A stretch of DNA of 6,551 bases, from positions 1 through 6,551 of the forward strand of contig DASWTW010000139.1 of assembly GCA_036401895.1 (NCBI GenBank), in the 5' to 3' direction. Numbering within the stretch: position 1 is the first letter of the stretch; each line of letters begins with the position of its first letter. The translations under genes were made by a program, and so were the position numbers. Below, in pieces: positions 1 through 6,551 of this stretch. Source of the stretch: LB3-1 sp036401895. Its GTDB lineage: Bacteria; Chloroflexota; Chloroflexia; Chloroflexales; Kallotenuaceae. Below the pieces are notes generated by a model, which saw only the letters and a list, made by a program, of their open reading frames with translations, did no database searches and was not told the DNA's origin.

Positions 1-2157
1 TACTACGGCGGCCTGGCCTATGGCGCCGAGGCAGCGGCCCAGCATTTCTTCGGCAAGCCCGTTCGCGACCTGGATCTGGCTGAGTCGACGCTGCTGGCGG
101 GATTGCCGCAAGCTCCCTCGCACTACGATCCGGTTAGCAATCAGCCGGCGGCGATCCGGCGGCAGGCCGAGGTGCTCGACGCCCTGGCGCGCGCCGGGTT
201 TATCACACCGGAGCAGGCCAAAACCGCCCAGGCCGAGCCGCTCCAGTTTGCCACCAGCCACACCACGATCCAGGCTCCGCATTTTGTACACTATGTTCTG
301 GATCAAGTCACCGCGCAGCTCGGCGCGGATACCGTGGCGCGCGGCGGCCTGACGATTACCACAACCCTGGACGCCAATCTTCAGTCGGCCTCGCAGTCGA
401 TCCTGCGACGACAGATCGCGGCGCTGGGCGTGCCGCAGAACGGCGGGCCGGATCACCAGGTACGCAACGGCGCGGTCGTGGTGCTCGATCCCAGCGACGG
501 CGCGATCCTCACCATGGTTGGCAGCCCCAACTTTGGCGACGCGGCTACCCAGGGCCAGGTCAACGCCGCGATCGCGCTGCGACAGCCGGGCTCCGCGATC
601 AAGCCGCTGACCTACGCGGCAGCGCTGGAGCAGGGCTGGACGCCTGCCAGTACGATCCTCGACGTGCCGACGGCGTTCGAGACGCGCGAAGGCCAGCCCT
701 ACACGCCCCAAAACTACGATCGCGCATTTCACGGGCCGCTCTCACTCCGCGAGGCGCTAGCGACCTCCTCCAACGTCTCGGCCGTGCAGGTGCTCGACGC
801 GATCGGCGTGCCCTCGCTGCTGGAGATCGCCTCGCGCCTGGGCATCACCACGCTCCAGCAAGACAGCGGCCGCTTTGGGCTGGCGCTCACGCTCGGCGGC
901 GGCGAAGTCACGCCGCTGGAGCTCACCGCCGCCTACGCAGCCTTTGCCAACGGCGGCCAGCGCGTCACGCCCTACGCGATCATCGAGATCCGAGATGCGC
1001 AAGGACGAGATAGAACAAGAGAACAAGAGAACAAGAGAACAAGGGAACAAGAAAACCTAGAACCTAGAACCCAGAACCTAGAACCTAGAACCGGAGACGA
1101 GCAAGGGAACAAAGGAAGTACCGACCAGACTCCCCTCTCCTACCGCACAGGAGCGGGAAGGGGCGCCCGCGACGGTGGGGCAGGGGTTGGGGGTGAGGGC
1201 CTGTCCACCAACGAAGGCCACGCCCTGAGCCCGCAGGTTGCCTATCTGATCAGCGATATTCTCTCGGATCGCTATGCGCGGATGCGGGCCTTCGGCGAGG
1301 TCAGCGCGCTTGATGTCGATCGTCCGGCTGCCGCCAAGACCGGCACCACCAGCGACTGGCGCGACAACTGGACGATCGGGTACACGCCCGATCGCGCTGT
1401 CGGCGTGTGGGTAGGCAACGCCGACGGGCAGCCGATGGAAGACATCAGCGGCGTCACCGGCGCGGGTCCGGTCTGGCACGAGGTGATGCTGGCCGCGCAT
1501 CGTGGTCTGCCCGCGAGCGCCTTCAAGCAGCCCGAGGACATTGTCGAGGTTCAGATCTGCGCCGAGGGTGGCAAGCTTCCGTCGCCGACGTGTCCCGGCG
1601 CGAAGCTGGAGCGATTTATCGCCGGCACCGAGCCGACCGAGCCTGATGATACACACATCGTCTTTGCGATCGACCCGGATCTCGACTGTCGAGCGCCGGC
1701 AGGCTACCCGCAGGAGCGCATCGTCATGCAGTCGTATCGCCGCCTGCCGCCCGAGGCCGAAACCTGGATGATCCGGGCAGGAATGCCACGCGTGCCCCAG
1801 CAGATCTGCCCGCTGCCCGAAGCTACCGCCGACCAGGCAGCCACGGACGCGCAGATCGGCCTGACGGCCCAGGCCAAGCCCGTGCTCAGCTCGCCGGTCA
1901 GCGGCTCGATCTTTTCGCTCAGCGCCAGCATTCCCGCCGAGCGCCAGCAGATCGAGATTCAGGCGCGGGCCGGCGGCGATGTCGCCAGTCTCACGATCTA
2001 CGTGGACGACACGCCGCTCGCCACGTTCAGCGGACCGCCCTACCGCGCCTTCTGGCAGCTCACGCCGGGCCTGCACCGCGCGCATGTCGTCACCACCGAC
2101 CGCCAGGGAGGCCAGCGCACCAGCGATCACGTGGAATTTATTGTCCAGCAGCCATAA
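1..2157 (+). CDS. pbpC: Penicillin-binding protein 1C, bifunctional peptidoglycan synthase (5' end missing)
   Basis: Class A PBP: polymerises lipid II (GT51) and cross-links peptides outside the membrane. The frame is open from base 1, so the start, membrane anchor and catalytic GT51 Glu lie upstream; 718 residues are visible. Residues 1-44 are the GT51 end (HFFGKP, then LLAGLPQAPSHYDP), followed by a linker with ITTTLD at 119-124. In the transpeptidase, QPGSAIKP carries SxxK (Ser198, Lys201), SSN is at 256-258 and KTGT at 446-449. Cys520, 531, 563 and 603 lie in the following linker and could form disulfides. Residues about 627-718 match BiPBP_C, the tail typical of PBP1C. Residues about 336-401 are a repeat-encoded insert: SxN and KTGT are about 190 residues apart against roughly 120 in relatives, yet the frame and motifs survive, so I call it a gene, not a pseudogene. 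An A2M gene follows, the usual pbpC partner. The internal TTG at 103 is not the start, since family sequence precedes it. Confidence 0.93.
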   Translation, partial: YYGGLAYGAEAAAQHFFGKPVRDLDLAESTLLAGLPQAPSHYDPVSNQPAAIRRQAEVLDALARAGFITPEQAKTAQAEPLQFATSHTTIQAPHFVHYVLDQVTAQLGADTVARGGLTITTTLDANLQSASQSILRRQIAALGVPQNGGPDHQVRNGAVVVLDPSDGAILTMVGSPNFGDAATQGQVNAAIALRQPGSAIKPLTYAAALEQGWTPASTILDVPTAFETREGQPYTPQNYDRAFHGPLSLREALATSSNVSAVQVLDAIGVPSLLEIASRLGITTLQQDSGRFGLALTLGGGEVTPLELTAAYAAFANGGQRVTPYAIIEIRDAQGRDRTREQENKRTREQENLEPRTQNLEPRTGDEQGNKGSTDQTPLSYRTGAGRGARDGGAGVGGEGLSTNEGHALSPQVAYLISDILSDRYARMRAFGEVSALDVDRPAAAKTGTTSDWRDNWTIGYTPDRAVGVWVGNADGQPMEDISGVTGAGPVWHEVMLAAHRGLPASAFKQPEDIVEVQICAEGGKLPSPTCPGAKLERFIAGTEPTEPDDTHIVFAIDPDLDCRAPAGYPQERIVMQSYRRLPPEAETWMIRAGMPRVPQQICPLPEATADQAATDAQIGLTAQAKPVLSSPVSGSIFSLSASIPAERQQIEIQARAGGDVASLTIYVDDTPLATFSGPPYRAFWQLTPGLHRAHVVTTDRQGGQRTSDHVEFIVQQP
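1013..1052 (+). repeat. Tandem array, five copies of the 8-bp unit GAACAAGA
   Basis: Units start at 1013, 1021, 1029, 1037 and 1045. Four are identical and the fourth ends in G instead of A. The unit contains no T, so the array cannot create a stop codon in any + frame. Because 8 is not a multiple of 3, the translation repeats every three units, giving the eight-residue period RTREQENK / RTREQENL. Confidence 0.95.
1057..1091 (+). repeat. Tandem array, five copies of the 7-bp unit CTAGAAC
   Basis: Units start at 1057, 1064, 1071, 1078 and 1085. Only the third differs, reading CCAGAAC. Each unit contains TAG, and the phase moves by one with each copy; only the third copy would put TAG in the pbpC frame (1072-1074), and there it is CAG. 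The protein shows a seven-residue period, LEPRTQN then LEPRTGD. Confidence 0.95.
1132..1163 (+). repeat. Imperfect inverted repeat (hairpin) within the pbpC insert
   Basis: The left arm CCCCTCTCCT (1132-1141) pairs with AGGAG (1149-1153) and AGGGG (1159-1163). This leaves a 7-base loop (1142-1148) and a 5-base bulge on the right side (1154-1158). It lies in the middle of an open reading frame and has no T-run after it, so it is read as part of the repeat element and not as a terminator. Confidence 0.6.
1177..1199 (+). other. G-quadruplex-type motif on the coding strand
   Basis: Four G-runs of 4, 4, 5 and 3 bases are separated by the short loops CA, TT and TGA, which fits the usual G3+N1-7 pattern. 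The G-rich strand is the coding strand, so the motif would also be present in the mRNA. The TGA inside it is out of the pbpC frame. Whether it folds is unknown. Confidence 0.6.
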
Positions 2158-2165
2158 TCCGTCTT

Positions 2166-2170
2166 GGAGG
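2166..2170 (+). promoter_or_regulatory. Ribosome binding site of the A2M gene
   Basis: GGAGG ends 6 bases before the ATG at 2177, which is ideal spacing and fixes that start. It lies in the 19-base gap (2158-2176) between the pbpC stop TAA and the A2M ATG. The gap leaves no room for a terminator plus promoter, which supports one transcript. Confidence 0.88.
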
Positions 2171-2176
2171 AAGTCG

Positions 2177-5100
2177 ATGAAACCGTTTCGCTCATATCTC
2201 ACCCGCCGCAAGATCCTGATCGCCGTTGCTGCGATCGTGGTGCTTGCGCTGGGCGCGATCCTCGGTCCGCTGGCGCTCGCCGGGCCACGGATTGTACGGG
2301 TCACGCCCTCCGATGGCGCGACCGATGTCAGCCCGCAGAGCGCCTTTCGTGTGGAGTTCGATCAGTGGGTGCTGCCCGACTCGATCGAGGCCCCGATCGA
2401 GCCGCCGGTACCATTCACGATCCAGTGGCAGCGCAGCGCCATCGTGCTTACGCCGCAGTCCGGGCTAAGCTACAACACGCGCTACCGACTGACTGTGAAA
2501 TCCGCGCGCAACATCCTGGGCCGAGCGAACACCAGCGCCACGCCGATCGCGTTTGCCACGCTGCCCTACGCCACAGTTGCGCGCTTCGGCCCTGAGCAAG
2601 ACGCGGCCAATGTCGCCCAGCGGGCGCCAATCACTGTCGAGTTCAGCGCGCCGGTCGTGTCCACCGAGAAGATCGCCGCCGCCGCACAAGATCCCAGGCT
2701 GGCCGATAGCCTGCCACAGCCGCTGGCGCTTTCTCCGCAGCAGACCGGCCTGGGCCGCTGGCTCTCGCCGACGCTCTACGGCTTCTACCCCGAGAACGGC
2801 CTCCACGCGGCGACAACCTACACCGCCACTGTGCGCGCCGACGTGACGCCCGATGGCCGGACCCGGCTCGAAAAGCCGGTCAGCTGGCAGTTCACCACCG
2901 AGGCGCCGCTGCTGGCCGGCACGCGGCCCTTTGACGGCGCTACCGACGTGCCGACGACCAGCGAGGTCGAGGCGCGGCTCGCACCCGACGTCGACAGCAG
3001 CTCGGCCAAAGATCATTTTGCACTCTACAACGTCGACAGCGGCGCGCAGGTGCAGGGAACCGTCGAGACCAACGCGGGCAGCCTGCGCTTCAAGCCCGCC
3101 GCTCCGCTGGATCGCAGCGTGCGCTACGAGGCGCGACTGGCGCCCGGCATTCGCACCACCACCGGCGCTGCGCTTAACACCGACACGCTAAGCTGGAGCT
3201 TTACCGTGATGGGCGATCTGGAGGTCGCGCAGGTCGAGCCGCCGGTTGATACCGCCGAGGTTCTGACGACGACCAGGCGCATCAGCGTGCGCTTCAACCA
3301 TCCGGTCGTCGCCGTGACGGCGCTGGACGCGCAGGCCAACCAGCCACAGCCGCTGACGATCAGCCCGGCGCTTCCCGGCGAAGGCCGCTGGCTCGACACC
3401 AGCACCTACGTCTTCTCGCCGACCGTCGCGCTGCCGCCTTCGACACGCTTCGAGGCACGCGTTGCGGCGGGACTGAGCGATCAGACCGGCGGCAAGCTCA
3501 ACAACGATTACACGTGGAGCTTCAGTACGATTCAGCCGGTCGTGGTGCGCAGCAAGCCTGGGCCGGATGAGCGATTTGCCAGCCCGCGCGATCCGCTTAC
3601 GATTGAGTTCAACCAGCTGATGAGCCTCGACAGCCTGCGCGGCGCGATCCAGCTTCAGCACGTGAGCTCCGGCGCGATCGTTTCCGGCGCAGTCGCGGTG
3701 AAAGGCAGCAGCGCCACGTTTACGCCAGCCGAGCCGCTGGAGCGTGGCGCCGGCTACGTCCTGACCGTCGCGCGCTCGGCACGCTCGGCCGGTGGCGCCG
3801 GCACACTGACGAACGCCTACAGCGCTCCCTTCCGCGTCGCGCCGCTGCCCCGATTGGAGCGCTCAACCCCGGAGAATGGCGCGACGAATGCCGATGTCGG
3901 ATCGGGCGTGGTCTTGGATTTCAGCACGCCGCTCGATTGGGCCACCATCGAGAAGAATCTGACGATCGAGCCCAAGCCGACTCAGATCTATAGCTCGACC
4001 TATGAGGCTCAGCTCATGCTTGGCTTTCGCATGAAGCCCGAGACCGACTACCGCGTTACCATCGGCGGGGCGGCGCGCGACCCCTACGGCGTAACGCTCG
4101 GCAGCGACACCACGATCGCCTTCCGCACCGGCTCGCTTCTGCCAGCGCTAACGATCATCGGTCAGGATCAGATCGGCTCGTACAACGCTCACGTCCCGGC
4201 GCGTGTGCCGCTGCGCCATGTCAACACACCTACCATCAGCTACCGGCTGGCACGCGTAGACGTCGCGCGGATTCCAGAGCTGCTCTCCACCTACGATTCC
4301 TGGCAGCAATTCCAGCCGGATCAATCTGCCGTCGTCAAGGAGGGCCAGCAGCAGCTGCCCGGCGAGCGCAACGAGCAGCGCATCGACGTGCTGGATCTCG
4401 GCAAGCTCGATCCCGGCGCGTACTACGTCGACGTACGCGGTCCCAGCAGCACCGCCGATCGCCGGCTGATGATCGTCAGCCCGTACGCGCTCACACTCAA
4501 GCGCAGCGCCGATAAAGTTTTCGTCTGGGCGATCGACCTGAGCAGCGGCAAGCCCGTGGCGGATCTGCCGCTGCTGGCGAAGACTATCACTTACGCAACC
4601 AAAAGCTACTCTGGTACGGATCAGCTGGATCTGCGCGAGCTTGGCAGCACCGACGACGAGGGCATTCTGCACACCGATTACACCGGCGGCAACACCTACG
4701 ATCCGCTCTACGTCTGGTCGCCGGTGGGCAAGGATTTTGCGTTCACCACGACGAGCTGGGGCACCGGCATTGGAGCCTGGGATTTTGGCCTGCCCGCCGA
4801 CTATGGGCGCGGCCCGATCGCCGGCAGCATCAGGACCGACCGGCCGCTCTACCAGCCCGAGCACACGGTCTATATTCGTGGCGCGCTCCGCACCGATCAC
4901 GATGGCCGCTACTCACTGCCCGACGCGGGAGAACAGGCCCACCTGACGATCTCCGATCCGCAGGGCACGGTCGTGATGACCGGCACGCTGCCGCTGAGCC
5001 AGTTCGGCACGTTCAACACCGAGCTGACGCTGGCCAGCAGCGCGAAGCTCGGCGGCTACACCATGCTTGTACGCCTGGCAAAAGACCTCGATAAATCCGA

Positions 5101-6551
5101 TCAGCCACCTGCCGCTCAGGGCACATTCACCGTCTCCGAGTACCGCAGGCCGGCGTTTGAGGTCACCGTAAAGCCCAGCAAGCCGGATCTGATCCAGGGC
5201 GAGACAATGGAGGTCGAGGTTGCGGCGCGCTACTTCTCAAGCGGCCCGGTGGCGAACGCTCCCGTGCGCTGGCGGCTGCGCGGCTATCCCGTCTTTTTCA
5301 GCAGCGAGACCGCGCCCAACTTCAGCTTTGAGAACTTCGACGATGCCTACGAGGCCTATCGCTGGTTCGACGGCGGGCGCGGTCCCCAGGGCGGCGAGCT
5401 GGTCAGCGAAGGCACCGCCAGAACCGACGCTCAGGGACGGCTCATGCTGCGGCTGCCGGCCGAGCTGGGCAAGACCAATCACAGCCGCACGCTGACGCTC
5501 GACGTCGAGATCACCGATGTCGACGGCCAGGTCATCGCCGGGCAGGGCAGCGCCGATGTACACGCGGGAGCCTACTACATCGGATTGCGGCCCGAGGGCT
5601 ATGTCGTCGAGGTTGGGCAAGCGCAAAACGTCTCGCTGATCACGGTCGATCTGCAAGACAAGGTTGTGCCACAGCAGGCGCTGGAAGTCGGCATCTACCA
5701 GCGCGAGTGGTACAGCGCCCGTGAGCAGGGCTCGGATGGACGGCTCTACTGGACCTCGAAGTTTACCGACACGCTGGTCGAGACCCAGAAGGCGACGACC
5801 GACGGCCAGGGTCGAGGCAGCATCAGCTTCACGCCCAAGCAGGGCGGCAACTATCGCATCGCCGCGACCGGACGCGACAGCGGCGGCCACACGATCAAAT
5901 CCAGCGTCTTCTCGTGGGTCAGCGGCGGCGAAACCTTCTGGGGCGTCAACGACACCAACCGCATCGATCTGATCGCCGACAAAGGCAGCTACAAGCCTGG
6001 CGAGACTGCCAAGATCCTGGTGCCCGCGCCGTACAAAGGCATGACTGCGCTGATGACGATCGAGCGCGGCGAGGTCATCCAGCACCGGCTGCTCACCATC
6101 CAGGGCACGACTGAACTGTTGGAGGTGCCGATTACGGCCGAGCACGCGCCAAACATCTATGTCTCGCTGGTGCTGGTCAAAGCGGCCGATCAAGAGGTGC
6201 CCGTGCCGGATCTGCGCGTCGGCCTGATTAATCTCCCGGTCTCCACCCAGCAGCAGGAGCTGACGATCGCGGTCACGCCCGACAAAGAAAGCGCCGGGCC
6301 GCGTGACGAGGTCGCCTACACCATCAAGGCCACCGATCACACCGGCAAAGGCGTGAAGGCCGAGATCGGGCTTGCGCTGGTCGATAAATCAGTGCTCTCG
6401 CTGGCCGATGATCCCAACCCGACGCTGCGCCAGGCTTTTTACGAAAAACGACCGCTGGGCGTCTTCACGGCGCAGTCGCTCACCACGCTGATGGATCGCG
6501 TCACGCTGCGCATTCAGGCCAGCGCTAAAGGCGGCGGCGGTGGCGCGGCAA
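2177..6551 (+). CDS. Alpha-2-macroglobulin family protein with N-terminal Ig-like repeats (3' end missing)
   Basis: Bacterial A2M: a large cell-surface protease trap; cleavage of a bait region triggers collapse around the protease. The frame is open from ATG 2177 (RBS GGAGG) to the window edge, 1458 codons. MKPFRSYLTRRK is followed by a hydrophobic anchor (13-35) with no lipobox Cys, unlike the E. coli homologue, a lipoprotein. Six Ig-like (Big_5-type) modules span about 37-652. An MG1-like domain covers 656-768; the next MG domain has VWAIDLSSGKPV (783-794). MG2 (about 883-998) has TDRPLYQPE at 887 (usually PG where this has PE) and SEYRRP at 987-992. MG3/MG4-like domains follow to about 1247, then an A2M bait-region-type domain (1262-1355, YKPGE at 1272) and the MG segment with VDKSVLSLADDP (1402). 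The visible protein ends in a Gly-rich stretch. The thioester and C-terminal domains would lie beyond the window. No cysteine codon occurs in the visible part. It lies just downstream of pbpC, its usual partner. Confidence 0.93.
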   Translation, partial: MKPFRSYLTRRKILIAVAAIVVLALGAILGPLALAGPRIVRVTPSDGATDVSPQSAFRVEFDQWVLPDSIEAPIEPPVPFTIQWQRSAIVLTPQSGLSYNTRYRLTVKSARNILGRANTSATPIAFATLPYATVARFGPEQDAANVAQRAPITVEFSAPVVSTEKIAAAAQDPRLADSLPQPLALSPQQTGLGRWLSPTLYGFYPENGLHAATTYTATVRADVTPDGRTRLEKPVSWQFTTEAPLLAGTRPFDGATDVPTTSEVEARLAPDVDSSSAKDHFALYNVDSGAQVQGTVETNAGSLRFKPAAPLDRSVRYEARLAPGIRTTTGAALNTDTLSWSFTVMGDLEVAQVEPPVDTAEVLTTTRRISVRFNHPVVAVTALDAQANQPQPLTISPALPGEGRWLDTSTYVFSPTVALPPSTRFEARVAAGLSDQTGGKLNNDYTWSFSTIQPVVVRSKPGPDERFASPRDPLTIEFNQLMSLDSLRGAIQLQHVSSGAIVSGAVAVKGSSATFTPAEPLERGAGYVLTVARSARSAGGAGTLTNAYSAPFRVAPLPRLERSTPENGATNADVGSGVVLDFSTPLDWATIEKNLTIEPKPTQIYSSTYEAQLMLGFRMKPETDYRVTIGGAARDPYGVTLGSDTTIAFRTGSLLPALTIIGQDQIGSYNAHVPARVPLRHVNTPTISYRLARVDVARIPELLSTYDSWQQFQPDQSAVVKEGQQQLPGERNEQRIDVLDLGKLDPGAYYVDVRGPSSTADRRLMIVSPYALTLKRSADKVFVWAIDLSSGKPVADLPLLAKTITYATKSYSGTDQLDLRELGSTDDEGILHTDYTGGNTYDPLYVWSPVGKDFAFTTTSWGTGIGAWDFGLPADYGRGPIAGSIRTDRPLYQPEHTVYIRGALRTDHDGRYSLPDAGEQAHLTISDPQGTVVMTGTLPLSQFGTFNTELTLASSAKLGGYTMLVRLAKDLDKSDQPPAAQGTFTVSEYRRPAFEVTVKPSKPDLIQGETMEVEVAARYFSSGPVANAPVRWRLRGYPVFFSSETAPNFSFENFDDAYEAYRWFDGGRGPQGGELVSEGTARTDAQGRLMLRLPAELGKTNHSRTLTLDVEITDVDGQVIAGQGSADVHAGAYYIGLRPEGYVVEVGQAQNVSLITVDLQDKVVPQQALEVGIYQREWYSAREQGSDGRLYWTSKFTDTLVETQKATTDGQGRGSISFTPKQGGNYRIAATGRDSGGHTIKSSVFSWVSGGETFWGVNDTNRIDLIADKGSYKPGETAKILVPAPYKGMTALMTIERGEVIQHRLLTIQGTTELLEVPITAEHAPNIYVSLVLVKAADQEVPVPDLRVGLINLPVSTQQQELTIAVTPDKESAGPRDEVAYTIKATDHTGKGVKAEIGLALVDKSVLSLADDPNPTLRQAFYEKRPLGVFTAQSLTTLMDRVTLRIQASAKGGGGGAA
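2285..4135 (+). repeat. Six tandem Ig-like (Big_5-type) modules in the A2M protein
   Basis: This is a protein-level repeat of diverged modules of about 95-110 residues: 37-130, 131-242, 243-345, 346-452, 453-555 and 556-652. Modules tend to open with a Pro-then-GAT(D/N) turn (TPSDGATDV, RPFDGATDV, TPENGATNA; the others are degenerate). A strand of the type (V)EF or (V)RF followed by a hydrophobic residue comes next, and modules tend to close with an aromatic-X-F-X-T strand (IAFATL, WQFTTE, WSFTVM, WSFSTI, IAFRTG). The DNA of the copies is not similar enough for recent duplication. The likely role is a stalk that lifts the protease-trap domains away from the membrane or through the wall. Confidence 0.75.

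Larger units (their letters stand above)
1006..1203 (+). repeat. Composite low-complexity insert inside pbpC, read in frame
   Basis: This stretch breaks the conserved PBP sequence. Before it the protein reads TPYAIIEIRDAQG and after it ALSPQVAYLISDIL, which in relatives are separated by only a short loop. In between come an 8-bp array, a 7-bp array, a degenerate purine tract (which repeats the 11-mer at 1040-1050 exactly at 1102-1112), an imperfect hairpin and a G-run block. Base and codon use differ sharply from the rest of the gene: 1010-1120 is A-rich and mostly purine, with several AGA/AGG arginine codons, while 1130-1200 is very G-rich. The encoded peptide is hydrophilic, rich in R, E, Q, N and then G, and probably a disordered loop. 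The boundaries are approximate. It looks like intergenic-type repeat DNA that invaded a surface loop; I recall similar CCCCTCTCC/GGGGTGAGGG elements from Chloroflexota intergenic regions but cannot verify that here. Confidence 0.8.

Noticed and set aside
1013..1091. CRISPR-like array
   Set aside because: The units are 7-8 bp with no spacers; this is a simple tandem repeat.
1132..1163. Hairpin as a rho-independent terminator
   Set aside because: The stem is imperfect, no T-run follows it, and the frame continues through it into essential parts of the PBP.
1161..1168. Palindrome GGGCGCCC as an operator
   Set aside because: It is short, made of G and C only in a G-rich element within a gene, and so likely to be chance.
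1006..1203. Insertion sequence or disrupted (pseudogene) pbpC
   Set aside because: It has no transposase, no clear terminal repeats or target duplication, and the reading frame and catalytic motifs continue on both sides.
1078..2304. Minus-strand open frame of 408 codons
   Set aside because: It lies opposite the PBP1C coding sequence, resembles no family I know, and is Arg/Gly/Ala-rich as expected from the complement of GC-biased codons.
2164..2595. Plus-strand open frame starting at TTG just before the A2M start
   Set aside because: Its TTG overlaps the ribosome binding site of the A2M gene and its product has no family resemblance, while the +2 frame gives a clear anchor and Ig-like modules.
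4148..4900. Minus-strand open frame of 250 codons
   Set aside because: It is antisense to the MG1-MG2 part of the A2M gene, with low-complexity composition and no family signature.
5237..6340. Minus-strand open frame of 367 codons
   Set aside because: It is entirely antisense to well-matched A2M domains (MG3 through bait region) and has no recognisable domain or ribosome binding site; GC-bias shadow.

Overview
The window holds two genes, both on the + strand and both cut by a window edge. Positions 1-2157 are the 3' part of a class A penicillin-binding protein of the PBP1C type. After a 19-base gap, position 2177 starts a very large bacterial alpha-2-macroglobulin (A2M) protein, which is still open at the right edge after 1458 codons. 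The short gap and a good ribosome binding site indicate one transcript. Nothing on the minus strand looks real.

The DNA is GC-rich, with G or C at most third codon positions. The pbpC-A2M pairing is widespread in bacteria; the best-known example is the E. coli pbpC-yfhM pair. The wording of the PBP sequence, the many N-terminal Ig-like (Big_5-type) modules on the A2M, the lack of a lipobox cysteine and the GC-rich repeat inside pbpC together remind me of Chloroflexota. This is a moderate-to-low confidence guess, because no rRNA or other marker gene is present.

Region by region. Positions 1-130 encode the end of the glycosyltransferase (GT51) domain. Positions 130-460 encode the linker. Positions 460-1530 encode the transpeptidase domain, with SxxK, SxN and KTGT all intact. 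Positions 1540-1860 encode a cysteine-containing linker, and 1879-2154 a C-terminal BiPBP_C-like domain. Inside the transpeptidase gene, about 1006-1203, lies a composite low-complexity insert read in frame: five 8-bp units, five 7-bp units, a degenerate purine stretch, an imperfect hairpin and a G-quadruplex-type run. It adds about 65 residues between SxN and KTGT. The A2M gene then encodes a membrane anchor, six Ig-like modules, macroglobulin (MG) domains including a clear MG2, and a bait-region domain. It is cut before the region where a thioester would lie.

Working model, from family knowledge: the A2M traps proteases at the cell surface while the PBP makes or repairs peptidoglycan, so the pair would be an envelope-defence unit. 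The most unusual feature is the repeat insert. Its only base change in the 7-bp array falls exactly where a perfect repeat would put a stop codon in the pbpC frame, and its unit lengths (8 and 7) are not multiples of three.
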